Positions 15,014 to 23,889 of a stretch of DNA of 64,000 bases are shown here, piece after piece. Where the stretch lies: NCBI GenBank assembly GCA_021405325.1, contig QWII01000058.1, positions 85,180-149,179 of the forward strand, in the 5' to 3' direction. Below the pieces are notes generated by a model. That model saw nothing but the letters and a program-made list of their open reading frames with translations, was not told the DNA's origin and made no database searches. This DNA is from Caldilinea sp. CFX5. GTDB lineage: Bacteria > Chloroflexota > Anaerolineae > Caldilineales > Caldilineaceae. The number at the start of each line of letters is the position of its first letter. The first letter of the stretch is position 1. Position numbers and translations under genes: made by a program.

Positions 15014-16068
15014 GCGCTACCCGCCACCCGCAACAACACCTTCCCCGCCGCCGCCGTCCGTGCGTAATGAATCGCCGCGCTCACCTGATCCAGCGGATAG
15101 ATCTCCTCCACCACCGGCGACCAGTCGATGCTCTGTTCCAGGCGAATGGTGCGCTCGAAAAGTTCGATGCCACCCCAGGAGGTACGCAGGGTGTACTCAC
15201 GCATGAACATATCATTCGGCGACAACGGCACGACCAAATCCGTCGGCGCCAACCCGCCCCAAACGACCATGCCGCCAATGCTGACTATGCGCAGTGATTC
15301 TGACAGCGCAGGCTCCAATCCCACCGCTTCAATACTCACCTCGACGCCGCGGCCACCGGTGTGATCCATCACCACCGTATAGAGATCCTCTTCTTTGGGA
15401 TCGACCACCACTGGAATCCCCATCCGCCGTGCCAACTCCCGCCGGCTGGGACGGGTGTCGCTCACAATCACCTTGGCCGCACCGCCATGTTTGGCCAATA
15501 CCGCTGCCCCCAGCCCAATCGGCCCCGCGCCGATAACACAGACATTCATGCCGCTCTGCAACGCCGACCGATCAAGGATGCGTAGCGCCGCCGAGAGCGG
15601 TTCAGTAAAGGCGCCGATGGTCAGCGGCAAATCTTTGGGCAGGCGATGCACCAACTTGGCCGGGGCAATGATGTAATCGGCCCACGATCCACCCCGTTGC
15701 GTCGTCTTGCGACAGATGGCCGAAACGCCGTTGCGACAGAGATCACACTGGTGACAAGGCCCACGCGGGGCGACCGTCACTCGATCCCCCACCTGTAGAT
15801 TCTGCACCGCCGGGCCGACATCGGTGATCACGCCGGCATACTCATGCCCCAGTTGCGACGGAAAAGCACGCTCACCGGTGGGCCGGGTCAGTTGATAGCC
15901 TTCAATCGCGTGTAGCTCCGAACCGCAGATGCCCGTATAGGCCACCGCCAACCGCACTTCATCCGGCCGTTCCAGTTGCGGCGTTGGCGTCTCGGCCAGG
16001 CGTACATCCAAGCGGCCATGCAGGAAAGCCGCACGCATGGTCTGGGGAACTGTCATCGTTTGTGTCAT
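15010..16068 (-). CDS. Zinc-dependent alcohol dehydrogenase family protein
   Basis: A 352-residue medium-chain dehydrogenase/reductase. GICGSELHAIEGYQ and GHEYAGVITDVG hold the catalytic zinc ligands (C, H-E). GPCHQCDLCRNGVSAICRKT gives the four-Cys structural zinc site. VCVIGAGPIGLGAAVLA is the NAD(P) Rossmann motif, with SDTRPSRRELAR after it. It resembles threonine 3-dehydrogenase or sorbitol/polyol dehydrogenase; the exact alcohol is not predictable. ATG 16068 is preceded by AGGAGG at good spacing. Its 3' end meets the hairpin at 14942-15013. Confidence 0.88.
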   Translation of the reverse strand: MTQTMTVPQTMRAAFLHGRLDVRLAETPTPQLERPDEVRLAVAYTGICGSELHAIEGYQLTRPTGERAFPSQLGHEYAGVITDVGPAVQNLQVGDRVTVAPRGPCHQCDLCRNGVSAICRKTTQRGGSWADYIIAPAKLVHRLPKDLPLTIGAFTEPLSAALRILDRSALQSGMNVCVIGAGPIGLGAAVLAKHGGAAKVIVSDTRPSRRELARRMGIPVVVDPKEEDLYTVVMDHTGGRGVEVSIEAVGLEPALSESLRIVSIGGMVVWGGLAPTDLVVPLSPNDMFMREYTLRTSWGGIELFERTIRLEQSIDWSPVVEEIYPLDQVSAAIHYARTAAAGKVLLRVAGSA

Positions 16069-16094
16069 ATCGTTTATCCTCCTAATAAACACGC

Positions 16095-16171
16095 AACACA
16101 ACAACGGATTTAGGAAGCAACGGATTCACCGTCGATCAGCATCCGTTGCTTCCTAAATCCGTTGTTGTGTT
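16095..16171. repeat. ACAACAACGG-family hairpin, 31-bp arms
   Basis: Arms 16095-16125 and 16141-16171 are inverted copies around a short loop. The arms carry ACACAACAACGGATTTAGGA, the same family as 11949 and 41901. It lies between the amidase stop and the dehydrogenase start, both on the minus strand. Confidence 0.93.
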
Positions 16172-16178
16172 CCTGGCC

Positions 16179-17600
16179 TCACCCCAACACCGGTCGCACC
16201 TGCGCCCACGGTTGGGCCTGTTCAAAGGCGGCGGATGCTTGCAGCACCAGGGTGTCGGCGTGCCAGCGCCCCACAATCTGCAATGCCACCGGCAGCCCTT
16301 CACTGGTGAAGCCGCATGGCACACTCGCCGCCGGTTGCCCGGTCATGTTGAAGGGGAAGGTAAAGTTGAGCCGGTCAAACATGCTGGGGGTAGGTTTACC
16401 GTCAATCGTGCTAGGCCATTCATCGACAGCCCAAGCACCGAGCGGCATCTGGGGCGTCAGGAGCAGATCATAGTCGGCAAAGAAGCGGAGCGCCTCGTGA
16501 TAAAAGGTAGTGCGATCAATCGAGGTGCGCACATGCTCAACCGCAGAGGCGCGCCGTCCCGCTTCAATCATGGTGGCTAAGGAGGGATCCATCCACCCCG
16601 GATTTTCATCATAGTGCGCTCCCAGCCGGGCGGCATAGGAGACATACCACGCCAACCCGGCAATGTCACGCGGATCACGCCAGCCTGGGTTCACCGCTTC
16701 CACAGTACAGCCAAAGTCGACAAAACGTTGCGCCGCCCGTTCGGTCAGGCTGCGCACTTGGGGATCGACCGGCGCATAGCCAAAGTCGGCGCTCCATGCT
16801 ACCCGTAGCCCGCGTAAAGCTTCAAAAGGCTTTGACACAGCCGCCAGATAATCATCGGGGGGATTGTCAATGGAGTGTGGATCGCGCGGATCGGGGCCGG
16901 CCAACGCTTGTAACAGCAACGCGGCATCAGCAACCGTGCGGGTAAGCGGCCCGTGGTGGGTGCGCCCCGTCCAGATGTCGGGATTGGGCCAGTTGGGAAT
17001 GCGGCCAAAGGAAGGCTTCAAGCCAAAGACGCCGGCGAGCGCCGCCGGAATGCGGATCGAACCGGCGCCGTCGGTGCCATGCGCCAGCGGCCCCAACCCC
17101 GCCGCCACCGCGGCTGCCGCCCCACCGCTGGAGCCACCCGGCGTGCGATCCAACCGCCACGGGTTGCGACAGGGCGGCCCCAGCAAATTGTCGGTCATAT
17201 CCTTGTGACCATAGTTGGGCGTATTCGTCTTGCCGGTAATGATGCCGCCGGCCCGTTTTACCCGTTCACTCACCAACCCATCAAAGGTGGCGATATTGTT
17301 TTCATAGAATTTGGAACCATAGGTGCAGCGGAGACCGGCAGTTGGCTCCAGGTCTTTGATCGAGACGGGCAGGCCATGCAGCAGCCCCAAGTCGTCACCA
17401 CGCATCACGGCCGCCTCAGCCTTACGCGCAGCGGTGCGGGCGCCTTCCGCATCAACATCCAGGAAGGCGTTCAACCGGGGATTCAAGGCGTCCATTCGCG
17501 CCAAGACTACGTCCACCACTTCCACTGGGGATAGTTGACGAGTGCGAATGGCTGCCGCCAGTTCGGTAGCGGGCGTAAAACAGAGTTCGGTTGTATCCAT
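16179..17600 (-). CDS. Amidase (amidase signature family)
   Basis: A 473-residue amidase-signature enzyme. The catalytic Lys is in HGLPVSIKDLEPTAG. The Ser-cisSer-Lys site continues in the Gly/Ser-rich GGSSGGAAAAVAAGLGPLAH and GSDGAGSIR-like segment (here HGTDGAGSIRIPAA), and the N-terminal LSPVEVVDVVLARMDALNP is typical. It would hydrolyse carboxamides. It is not GatA: no gatC or gatB is adjacent and gatB lies 14 kb away. ATG 17600 is preceded by AAAGGA. With the hydantoinase cluster and the dehydrogenase it suggests catabolism of amides or cyclic amides. Confidence 0.88.
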   Translation of the reverse strand: MDTTELCFTPATELAAAIRTRQLSPVEVVDVVLARMDALNPRLNAFLDVDAEGARTAARKAEAAVMRGDDLGLLHGLPVSIKDLEPTAGLRCTYGSKFYENNIATFDGLVSERVKRAGGIITGKTNTPNYGHKDMTDNLLGPPCRNPWRLDRTPGGSSGGAAAAVAAGLGPLAHGTDGAGSIRIPAALAGVFGLKPSFGRIPNWPNPDIWTGRTHHGPLTRTVADAALLLQALAGPDPRDPHSIDNPPDDYLAAVSKPFEALRGLRVAWSADFGYAPVDPQVRSLTERAAQRFVDFGCTVEAVNPGWRDPRDIAGLAWYVSYAARLGAHYDENPGWMDPSLATMIEAGRRASAVEHVRTSIDRTTFYHEALRFFADYDLLLTPQMPLGAWAVDEWPSTIDGKPTPSMFDRLNFTFPFNMTGQPAASVPCGFTSEGLPVALQIVGRWHADTLVLQASAAFEQAQPWAQVRPVLG

Positions 17601-17635
17601 CGTATTTTTCCTTTGGCTATGTTGAAGAGATGAGA

Positions 17636-17704
17636 ACAGACGCGGATTTAGGAAGTGCGGATCGCTTCTCAACAAAAATCCGCGCCGCCTAAATCTGCGT
17701 CTGT
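17636..17704. repeat. Intergenic hairpin, 17-bp arms
   Basis: Arms 17636-17652 and 17688-17704 are inverted copies with one mismatch (ACAGACGCGGATTTAGG type). The loop holds a second short complementary stretch. It sits between the acylphosphatase stop and the amidase start. Confidence 0.88.
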
Positions 17705-17706
17705 CC

Positions 17707-17979
17707 TCACCGGCGAATCCGAAACCGGGTAAATTCGTTGGTGGCGGACGACCAGGCGACGTCCACCCAATCCACGCGTGACATGGGCGATCCGGTATGG
17801 AGCCACTCGACCAGTTGGGTCAAGGCCGCTTCTATACCCTCAGCCACCACTTTGACTGTGCCGTCGCTCTGGTTTGCCACCCAGCCGGTTACACCGAGCC
17901 GAGTCGCTTCCTGCTCTGTACAGTCGCGAAAATAGACACCTTGGACATGGCCGTGAACAATGGCAGTGATGCGGTGCAT
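17707..17979 (-). CDS. acyP: Acylphosphatase
   Basis: A 90-residue acylphosphatase. Both signatures are present: HGHVQGVYFRDC with the phosphate-binding Arg, and GWVANQSDGTVKVVAEG with the catalytic Asn. The length is normal for the family. It hydrolyses the carboxyl-phosphate bond of acyl phosphates in the cytoplasm. Two tandem ATGs occur at 17982 and 17979; AAGGAG upstream is better spaced for the second. It is separated from the amidase by a hairpin and is probably an independent housekeeping gene. Confidence 0.93.
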   Translation of the reverse strand: MHRITAIVHGHVQGVYFRDCTEQEATRLGVTGWVANQSDGTVKVVAEGIEAALTQLVEWLHTGSPMSRVDWVDVAWSSATNEFTRFRIRR

Positions 17980-18093
17980 CATGGCTCCTTCTGTCAACTC
18001 TTTTGGTCAGCATCGGCTCTTTTCATTGTAGTCTTGTCGGCAATTTTTATCAAACATGAGTCAACAATCAGGCGCAGTCTGTGGGTTACTAAG

Positions 18094-18122
18094 TAGACAA
18101 TTTTGCTGATTCAGGGTATACT
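18094..18122 (+). promoter_or_regulatory. Sigma-70-type promoter of uvrB
   Basis: TAGACA (18094-18099) and TATACT (18117-18122) are separated by 17 bases, close to the vegetative consensus. The start codon follows 65 bases later. Confidence 0.7.
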
Positions 18123-18150
18123 ACCCAAATAAGAACTTCTGTTCGGATGG

Positions 18151-18168
18151 TCGATTAATCATAATCGA
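18151..18168 (+). promoter_or_regulatory. Possible operator in the uvrB leader
   Basis: TCGATTA and TAATCGA, perfect 7-bp inverted arms with a 4-base spacer, lie between the promoter and the ribosome site TAGGAG of uvrB. The position suits a repressor site. The sequence does not match the LexA boxes I know, so the regulator is unidentified. Confidence 0.45.
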
Positions 18169-18186
18169 TTGTTAGGAGTATACCAC

Positions 18187-20202
18187 ATGCCACCACTGAA
18201 AGTTATCAGCGAGTTTCAGCCGACCGGGGACCAACCCCAAGCAATTGAAGCCCTGGCGCAAGGCATTCGTGATGGGATGAAACACCAGGTTTTGCTAGGG
18301 GTGACGGGATCGGGAAAAACTTTTTCCATGGCGAAAGTCATTGAAGCGGTGCAAAAACCGACGCTGATCATGGCGCATAACAAGACGTTGGCGGCCCAGC
18401 TTTACAGCGAGTTTCGCGAATTTTTCCCCAAGAACGCCGTCGAATACTTTGTCTCCTACTACGACTACTATCAGCCGGAGGCATACATCCCGCGGTCAGA
18501 CACCTATATTGAAAAAGATGCCCAGATCAACGAGGAGATCGACCGGCTGCGCCTCGCCACCACCAGCGCACTCTTTAGCCGGCGCGATGTGATCATTGTC
18601 GCCTCGGTCTCCTGTATTTACGGCTTGGGCAGCCCACAGGATTACGGTCAAGCCGCCGTCCATTTGCGTGTCGGCGATCTGGTGCGGCGCAATCAGGTGC
18701 TCAAACAGTTGGTGGACATTTACTACGACCGCAATGACAACACGCTCCAACGTGGCAAGTTCCGGGTGCGGGGCGATGTGTTGGAAGTGCAGCCGGCGGA
18801 ACGCGAATTTGCCTACCGCATCAGTCTCTGGGGCGACGAGATCGAGCGCATCAGCGAGATCGACACCCTCACCGGCGAGATCCTGACCGATCATCAACAG
18901 GTGGACATTTTCCCAGCCAAACACTTTGTCACGCCGCAGGAGAAGCTGACCGAAGCCATTGAGGATATTGAGCAGGAGATGCAGGCGCAGGTCAAACTTT
19001 TTGAAGAGCAGGGCAAGCTGTTGGAAGCCCAGCGCATCAAACAGCGCACCATGTACGACATGGAGATGATGCGCGAGGTCGGCTACTGCAACGGCATCGA
19101 AAACTACAGTCGTCCCCTGGCCCGTCGCCCTGCCGGCAGCACACCGTGGACGCTGCTCGACTACTTTGCGGCGGACTGGCTGCTCTTTATCGACGAAAGC
19201 CACATGACCGTGCCCCAGATCCGCGGCATGTACAACGGCGACAAGGCGCGCAAAGAGGTGCTGGTCGATTATGGCTTCCGCCTGCCCAGCGCGCTGGACA
19301 ACCGCCCGCTCCGCTTTGAAGAGTTTGAGGCCCATGTCCATCAAGCGGTCTATGTCAGCGCCACACCTGGTCCCTATGAGAAGGATCATGCCGAGCAGAC
19401 GGTGGAACAGGTCATTCGCCCCACCGGTTTGATTGATCCCGAAGTGGAAGTCCGCCCCACCGAAGGGCAGATTGACGACTTGCTCAAGGAGATCAAGCGG
19501 CGGGTGGCGCAAGGGCAGCGCGTGCTGGTCACTACCCTGACCAAGCGCATGGCCGAAGATCTGACCGAGTATCTGGCCGAATTGAACATCAAGGTGCAAT
19601 ACCTGCACAGCGACATCCACACTATTGAGCGGGTCGAGATTTTACGTGACTTGCGTATGGGCGTCTTCGATGTGGTGGTCGGCATCAACCTTTTGCGCGA
19701 AGGGTTGGACTTGCCCGAAGTCTCGCTGGTTGCCGTGTTGGATGCCGACAAAGAGGGCTTCCTGCGCAGCGAAAGTGCGTTGATCCAGACCATTGGCCGC
19801 GCCGCCCGTCATGTCGAAGGCAAGGCGCTGCTCTACGCCGACAAGATGACCGCCGCCATGCAGGCCGCCATCAACGAAACCAACCGCCGCCGCGAGATCC
19901 AGATGCGGTACAACCTGGAGAACAACATCGAGCCGCGCAGCATCGTCAAGGGCATCCGCGACCTGACCGACCGCGTCAAGGTGATCGCCGAGAGCAAACC
20001 CGAATACAAGACCGACGGCGCCGAACCCGCCGCCCTCGACCCGGCCAGCCTGCCCAAAGATGAACTGGCGCGCTTGATCAAGCAGATCGAAAAAGAGATG
20101 CGCGACGCCGCCAAAGCGCTCGAATTTGAAAAAGCCGCCATGCTGCGCGACCAACTGGTCGAGTTGCGTGGGATTGAGGAGATGAGTAAGATTAAGGCAT
20201 AA
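18187..20202 (+). CDS. uvrB: Excinuclease ABC subunit UvrB
   Basis: A 671-residue UvrB of normal length. Walker A is [14 protein letters not shown], the damage-clamping beta-hairpin is [20 protein letters not shown], helicase motif II is FIDESH, motif VI includes [13 protein letters not shown], and the C-terminal UVR domain ([20 protein letters not shown]) contacts UvrC. It acts in nucleotide excision repair with UvrA and UvrC in the cytoplasm. The ATG at 18187 has TAGGAG eight bases upstream; a TTG six codons earlier would put that site inside the gene. It has its own promoter. Confidence 0.97.
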   Translation: MPPLKVISEFQPTGDQPQAIEALAQGIRDGMKHQVLLGVTGSGKTFSMAKVIEAVQKPTLIMAHNKTLAAQLYSEFREFFPKNAVEYFVSYYDYYQPEAYIPRSDTYIEKDAQINEEIDRLRLATTSALFSRRDVIIVASVSCIYGLGSPQDYGQAAVHLRVGDLVRRNQVLKQLVDIYYDRNDNTLQRGKFRVRGDVLEVQPAEREFAYRISLWGDEIERISEIDTLTGEILTDHQQVDIFPAKHFVTPQEKLTEAIEDIEQEMQAQVKLFEEQGKLLEAQRIKQRTMYDMEMMREVGYCNGIENYSRPLARRPAGSTPWTLLDYFAADWLLFIDESHMTVPQIRGMYNGDKARKEVLVDYGFRLPSALDNRPLRFEEFEAHVHQAVYVSATPGPYEKDHAEQTVEQVIRPTGLIDPEVEVRPTEGQIDDLLKEIKRRVAQGQRVLVTTLTKRMAEDLTEYLAELNIKVQYLHSDIHTIERVEILRDLRMGVFDVVVGINLLREGLDLPEVSLVAVLDADKEGFLRSESALIQTIGRAARHVEGKALLYADKMTAAMQAAINETNRRREIQMRYNLENNIEPRSIVKGIRDLTDRVKVIAESKPEYKTDGAEPAALDPASLPKDELARLIKQIEKEMRDAAKALEFEKAAMLRDQLVELRGIEEMSKIKA

Positions 20203-20232
20203 TCAACAGAGATAAAGAGATAAAGAGATTGA

Positions 20233-20268
20233 GAGATTAAGAGCTTGTACAACGAATCTCTTAATCTC
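20233..20268. repeat. GAGATTAAGAG-family hairpin
   Basis: Short inverted arms 20233-20243 and 20258-20268 follow a run of GATAAAGA units. A much longer member of the same family lies at 44324-44396. It occupies the gap between uvrB and ppk2. Confidence 0.7.
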
Positions 20269-20291
20269 CATTCCTGCAAAGGAAACACCCT

Positions 20292-21095
20292 ATGGATCAC
20301 TACCGCGTTCAACCCGGCACCGCCATCACCCTGGCCCAGTGGGGCCCCAACGACAAGCGTGGCTTTGAGGGCGACAAGAAGAAGGGCGAGGTGCGCACGG
20401 CCAAGCTCAATGCCCAGTTGGAGCAGTTGCAAGAATTGCTCTACGCCGAAAACAAACACAAAGTGCTGATTGTCCTGCAAGCGATGGACACCGGCGGCAA
20501 GGATGGGGTGATCCGCCATGTCTTTGACGGCGTCAATCCGCAAGGGGTGCGGGTGGCGGCCTTCAAACAGCCGACGCCCACCGAACTGGCCCATGACTAC
20601 CTCTGGCGCGTCCACCAGCAGACGCCGGCCAGGGGCGAACTAGTGATCTTCAACCGCAGCCACTACGAGGATGTGCTGGTGGTGCGCGTCCACAATCTGG
20701 TGCCGGAGACGGTCTGGCGGCGGCGCTATGAGCAGATCAACGCCTTTGAAAAGCTGCTGGCCGAAGAGGGCACGACGATCCTCAAGTTCTATCTCCACAT
20801 TGACCTGGACGAACAGAAAGAACGGCTGCAAGCCCGCTTAGATGACCCGGCCAAGCGCTGGAAATTTGCCAAAGGCGACCTGGAAGAACGCAAACGCTGG
20901 CCCCAATACATGCAAGCCTACGAGGAGATGTTGAGCAAAACCAGCACCGCTTGGGCGCCCTGGTATATCATCCCGGCCAACCGCAAGTGGTATCGCAATC
21001 TGATCATTTCGCAGATTATTGTGGAGACGCTGGAAGGGTTGGCGATGAGTTATCCAGTGGCAGAAGCGGGGTTGGACGATATTATGATCAATTGA
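20292..21095 (+). CDS. ppk2: Polyphosphate kinase 2 family protein
   Basis: A 267-residue PPK2 with one kinase domain. Walker A is LQAMDTGGKDGVIRHVF, Walker B is VIFNRSHYEDVLVVRVH, and the lid and C-terminal AWYIIPANRKWYRNLIIS-like segment (here PWYIIPANRKWYRN) are conserved. It transfers phosphate between polyphosphate and nucleotides, usually NDP or NMP to the next phosphorylation level. Single-domain enzymes of this length are class I or III, which I cannot separate here. ATG 20292 follows AAAGGAAAC. It lies downstream of uvrB across a repeat and may be co-transcribed. Confidence 0.93.
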   Translation: MDHYRVQPGTAITLAQWGPNDKRGFEGDKKKGEVRTAKLNAQLEQLQELLYAENKHKVLIVLQAMDTGGKDGVIRHVFDGVNPQGVRVAAFKQPTPTELAHDYLWRVHQQTPARGELVIFNRSHYEDVLVVRVHNLVPETVWRRRYEQINAFEKLLAEEGTTILKFYLHIDLDEQKERLQARLDDPAKRWKFAKGDLEERKRWPQYMQAYEEMLSKTSTAWAPWYIIPANRKWYRNLIISQIIVETLEGLAMSYPVAEAGLDDIMIN

Positions 21096-21355
21096 AATAA
21101 CTTTCGATACACCTAAAATTGTACAAGTTACCACTGAGATTACAATATTATACTTAACTCCGAATGAAAACTGGAATTTTGCAGGAGATATGGTAATCCG
21201 ATCTGGATTCACTAATACAATGCCAAAGCCTCGCTGCGGTTGTCTATCGCCACAGTGGTACCCCCTTTTTACCCAGGAGATAAGCGGTGAAATTGTAATG
21301 GTCGTCAAAACGAGTACTCCCTTTGAGCAAGGTCTGCTTGGGCGGGGAGGACGCT
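21086..21355 (+). pseudogene. Possible gene remnant without a start
   Basis: A frame stays open from within the end of ppk2 to a TGA at 21353-21355. It encodes a beta-rich-looking stretch (KIVQVTTEITILYLTPNENW, FAGDMVIRSGF, ISGEIVMVVKTS) with no start codon at its beginning. Its AT-rich codon use differs from ppk2 and resembles the metalloprotease region that follows. It may be a decayed piece of acquired DNA. No family recognised. Confidence 0.3.
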
Positions 21356-21364
21356 GAAGAAGTT

Positions 21365-21417
21365 GCAGCCCTGCGTCTCACTGGCCGACTGAGTCGGCCA
21401 GTGAGACGCAGGGCTGC
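21365..21417. repeat. Perfect hairpin with 26-bp arms and one-base loop
   Basis: Arms 21365-21390 and 21392-21417 are exact inverted copies centred on 21391 (GCAGCCCTGCGTCTCACTGG type). A cruciform-prone element of GC-rich sequence standing out in an AT-rich neighbourhood. Confidence 0.92.
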
Positions 21418-21429
21418 GCTGGAAACGGT

Positions 21430-21585
21430 GTAAGAAACCTCTGGCGCAGGGCACCCCAGTCAAGCGCTGTACGAGCGGATGTACCGGAGCAAAGTTGTGG
21501 TCTCGTTTATCTCGATGAAGTACATCTGCACCAGGATATACTTGAATTCAGTATAGTTGCGAATATGGCTAAGTAGATTTCAGAA
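21430..21585 (+). pseudogene. Possible transposase remnant
   Basis: A short frame reads SCGLVYLDEVHLHQDILEFS and then stops. VYLDEVHLHQD resembles the DDE-type catalytic Asp-Glu region of IS630-like transposases. It is only about 20 codons with another fragment (ALYERMY) just upstream in a different frame. Together with the AT-rich genes that follow, it hints at an old insertion. Low certainty. Confidence 0.3.
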
Positions 21586-21633
21586 CTGCGGGTAAAAGAA
21601 GGTGCCAGTACAGATCCAGTTTCCCGCAGCTCC

Positions 21634-22575
21634 TCAGTAGTATATAGGGACGGCACACACACGTACAGTTTGATTTGCCACTCCATAGAAGGAAAGGTTT
21701 TCCCAAACCGAAATTTCCCAATTGCTTGCTTCCCCAACGTTCGCGTGGGAACCATTCCAGCCTACACCCGTTGTTTGGGCAACATTCTGCCAGTATTGGC
21801 CATTATATACTTGGAATGCACCACGGATATAAAAATCTGTCCACGCGTTATCGCGCCATCTGGTAATAACCGAACCATCGCCCCAAATATACGCATACAG
21901 ATGAGAGTAGTCAGCCGTCTTTTTGTAATCCGACCATCTATCTATATCCCACTGTGTGAGAGAGTTTGTGTCACAATGTGTTCGCACTCCCCCATTATTC
22001 CAAAACGCATCCATGAGAGTATATACACCATTATTACATGAATTAGGAGCGTACTGGTCTGCTAGTCCATGACCGTGCATGAATTCATGAGCAATGACCG
22101 TGCTAAGGGATGATGCATTCCAAGAAGAAACACCTGGAACATCAGGCTTAATCCAAATAGTGACTAATTGCCAAGTCTTGACAGTATGAGTGGACATATT
22201 ATACCATTGGTTAATGAGAAAGCAACCCAAAGCGCTTGGCATAGCGGGGCATGTACCACTACGAACCTGAATATCAGACGTTTGTGAATCTGGCACCGAA
22301 ACCATATTTGCTACACTAGCGGGCTTGGCTGAATTAACATACCCTGCGGCAATGGCGGCTGGGGTTGCTAGAGTAGGAACGGCATAATATTTGATCCCAC
22401 TTGGTGGGTTGGGTGTCATAGCGTAGAGATATTCTTTCCAGAAGGAATTATGTTCTACCCCTGCCGGTGTAGATTGTTGGATCACAGTATCGACATAAGG
22501 GTTACTCTGGGCAAAGGCAACCCCAACATAGAATAATATACCAAGAATGATAAAAAATGGGGCTAATTTTTTCAT
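21634..22575 (-). CDS. Secreted zinc metalloprotease-like protein
   Basis: A 313-residue protein with an N-terminal signal peptide (MKKLAPFFIILGILFYVGVA, then FAQ) and a zincin motif AHEFMHGHGLADQY (HExxHxxxxxD, residues about 174-187), the ligand pattern of metzincin-like and M43-related peptidases. An aromatic-rich C-terminal region with repeated WxxxFYIRGAFQVYNGQYWQ-like strands may be a binding module. Its start overlaps the stop of the upstream gene (ATGA), so the two are coupled. Codon use is more AT-rich than in the flanking genes, suggesting transfer. Substrate unknown. Confidence 0.75.
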   Translation of the reverse strand: MKKLAPFFIILGILFYVGVAFAQSNPYVDTVIQQSTPAGVEHNSFWKEYLYAMTPNPPSGIKYYAVPTLATPAAIAAGYVNSAKPASVANMVSVPDSQTSDIQVRSGTCPAMPSALGCFLINQWYNMSTHTVKTWQLVTIWIKPDVPGVSSWNASSLSTVIAHEFMHGHGLADQYAPNSCNNGVYTLMDAFWNNGGVRTHCDTNSLTQWDIDRWSDYKKTADYSHLYAYIWGDGSVITRWRDNAWTDFYIRGAFQVYNGQYWQNVAQTTGVGWNGSHANVGEASNWEISVWENLSFYGVANQTVRVCAVPIYY

Positions 22576-23219
22576 TTCTTCACCTCAATTTGATCAACAA
22601 CTGCGGAGAATTCTTGCTTTAATGATGCCAATTCATCGGCAGGGATAGCTGGATCGCCAATTTGACCTGTGGCGCCACTAATCGCGAGCAGATGACCTGT
22701 CTTGCTTTGTTCCAGTACATAGACGGGTGGTTGCATACAAGGATCACCGACCATACAGGTAACGCCGACCACGACTCCAGAAATGAAAATGTCTTCTGTC
22801 AGAAGCACCGCTTTTCCCGCAATATTGATTGTTCCTCCCGCGGTCGATGGTCCACCTACTGGGATGCTTTCGTTTCGTGCATTCTTTTGCTCCAGGATCA
22901 CACCAAGTGCTTTCTCTGCTGGGCTGGGAATATATTCTCCCTTCTCATTGAATAATCTAATATCTTCTAACGTCCCAGTTGCTGGCATTGACGCTTGTAT
23001 GCCAAACTCGCTTTCCATAATAATCACAGGTTGACCGTCAACCAACATCTTACTTCTGCTGGTTTTCGGATCGCGCATAACTGACTGACCATTGCTTGCA
23101 ATTGGCAAATGCACGTTGTTCGGCTCGTCTTGGGCAAAGAGTAAACTATAAATATACGGGATTGTCACTGATACCCCAGCCACCAGGAGCATAGCTATTG
23201 CTTTTTTGAGTTGTCGCAT
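22572..23219 (-). CDS. Membrane-anchored or secreted protein coupled to the metalloprotease
   Basis: A 215-residue protein with one N-terminal hydrophobic segment (KKAIAMLLVAGVSVTIPYIY) and a long extracytoplasmic part. No family recognised. The middle holds GTLEDIRLFNEKGEYIPSPA and a run of short beta strands; GVTCMVGDPCMQPPVYVLEQ has two Cys that could pair. Start at ATG 23219, preceded by AAGGGAGAAG. Its last codons overlap the metalloprotease start by four bases, so a joint role such as prodomain, inhibitor or anchor is plausible but not shown. Confidence 0.65.
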   Translation of the reverse strand: MRQLKKAIAMLLVAGVSVTIPYIYSLLFAQDEPNNVHLPIASNGQSVMRDPKTSRSKMLVDGQPVIIMESEFGIQASMPATGTLEDIRLFNEKGEYIPSPAEKALGVILEQKNARNESIPVGGPSTAGGTINIAGKAVLLTEDIFISGVVVGVTCMVGDPCMQPPVYVLEQSKTGHLLAISGATGQIGDPAIPADELASLKQEFSAVVDQIEVKK

Positions 23220-23274
23220 ATCTTCTCCCTTACAGTCATGACCCTCTCTACGCACTTTGTATCTCAATTTGTTC

Positions 23275-23380
23275 TAGGCTCTTTATGGGTTGCAAGGAGC
23301 TGGCATCTACTAGAAGCCGAAACACCAGAGGTAGCAGCCGCTATTTAGGGTGCAGATCCTTGTAATCCATAAAGAGCCTA
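23275..23380. repeat. Inverted repeat upstream of the two-gene protease operon
   Basis: TAGGCTCTTTATGGGTT at 23275-23291 is inverted at 23364-23380 with one mismatch. The 72 bases between hold no clear gene. It separates the LuxR-type regulator from the protease pair. Confidence 0.75.
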
Positions 23381-23418
23381 ATGCTTGAATTCCAGAATAA
23401 CAAAATCCGATCTCAGCG

Positions 23419-23649
23419 TCAATCACGGATTTCCATATTTTTCCAGTATTCGCGATGCGCCCAGTACCATTGACAGGCGGCGACTCGTTTCTTAACGGCC
23501 AATTTGCGATAGATATGGCGGAGATGGCTTTCGACGGTGTGTACAGCAATCGTTAGTTGCTCGGCAATCTCCTTGTTTGACTTGCCGTTAGCAAGCAATT
23601 CTAGAATCTGCCATTCACGATAGCTAAGAGTGGGAAGTGTTGTTGTCAT
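23419..23649 (-). CDS. Stand-alone LuxR-type HTH regulator
   Basis: A 76-residue protein that is essentially one LuxR/GerE DNA-binding domain: LSYREWQILELLANGKSNKE, IAEQLTIAVHTVESHLRHIY and RKLAVKKRVAA. It has no receiver or sensor domain, as in GerE-like small regulators. It lies 200 bases upstream of the metalloprotease operon on the same strand and could control it. The start ATG 23649 is preceded by CTAGGAG. Confidence 0.88.
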   Translation of the reverse strand: MTTTLPTLSYREWQILELLANGKSNKEIAEQLTIAVHTVESHLRHIYRKLAVKKRVAACQWYWAHREYWKNMEIRD

Positions 23650-23889
23650 CTGGTTAACTCCTAGGCATGGGGGTTGTACAGCAGGTTGGTTGGGGTTTGC
23701 ACAATATTAATCTACCCCCCCCATGTTTGTCAATAGGTTTTGCGAAGCTTTAGAGGTTTTTTATAGGATCTTTATAGGTTTTCAATAGGTTTTGCGCAGT
23801 TGAAAAGCAAAAATGGCTGGTTTGTTGCGTTCTCAAACCAAGCAAGGCAATTTTTTCCTAAACTCAACTATCCCTACAGGACAGAAGGA

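Noticed and set aside
16179..17600. GatA subunit to go with gatB
   Set aside because: The sequence is a general amidase-signature enzyme; it is far from gatB, has no gatC neighbour, and lies in a catabolic context.
18496..19620. 374-codon open frame antisense to uvrB
   Set aside because: It lies wholly inside uvrB, has no ribosome site and shows composition typical of a shadow frame.
23310..23549. Small gene antisense or out of frame at the LuxR HTH gene
   Set aside because: It overlaps the well-supported HTH gene in another frame and runs through the inverted repeat; no similarity seen.
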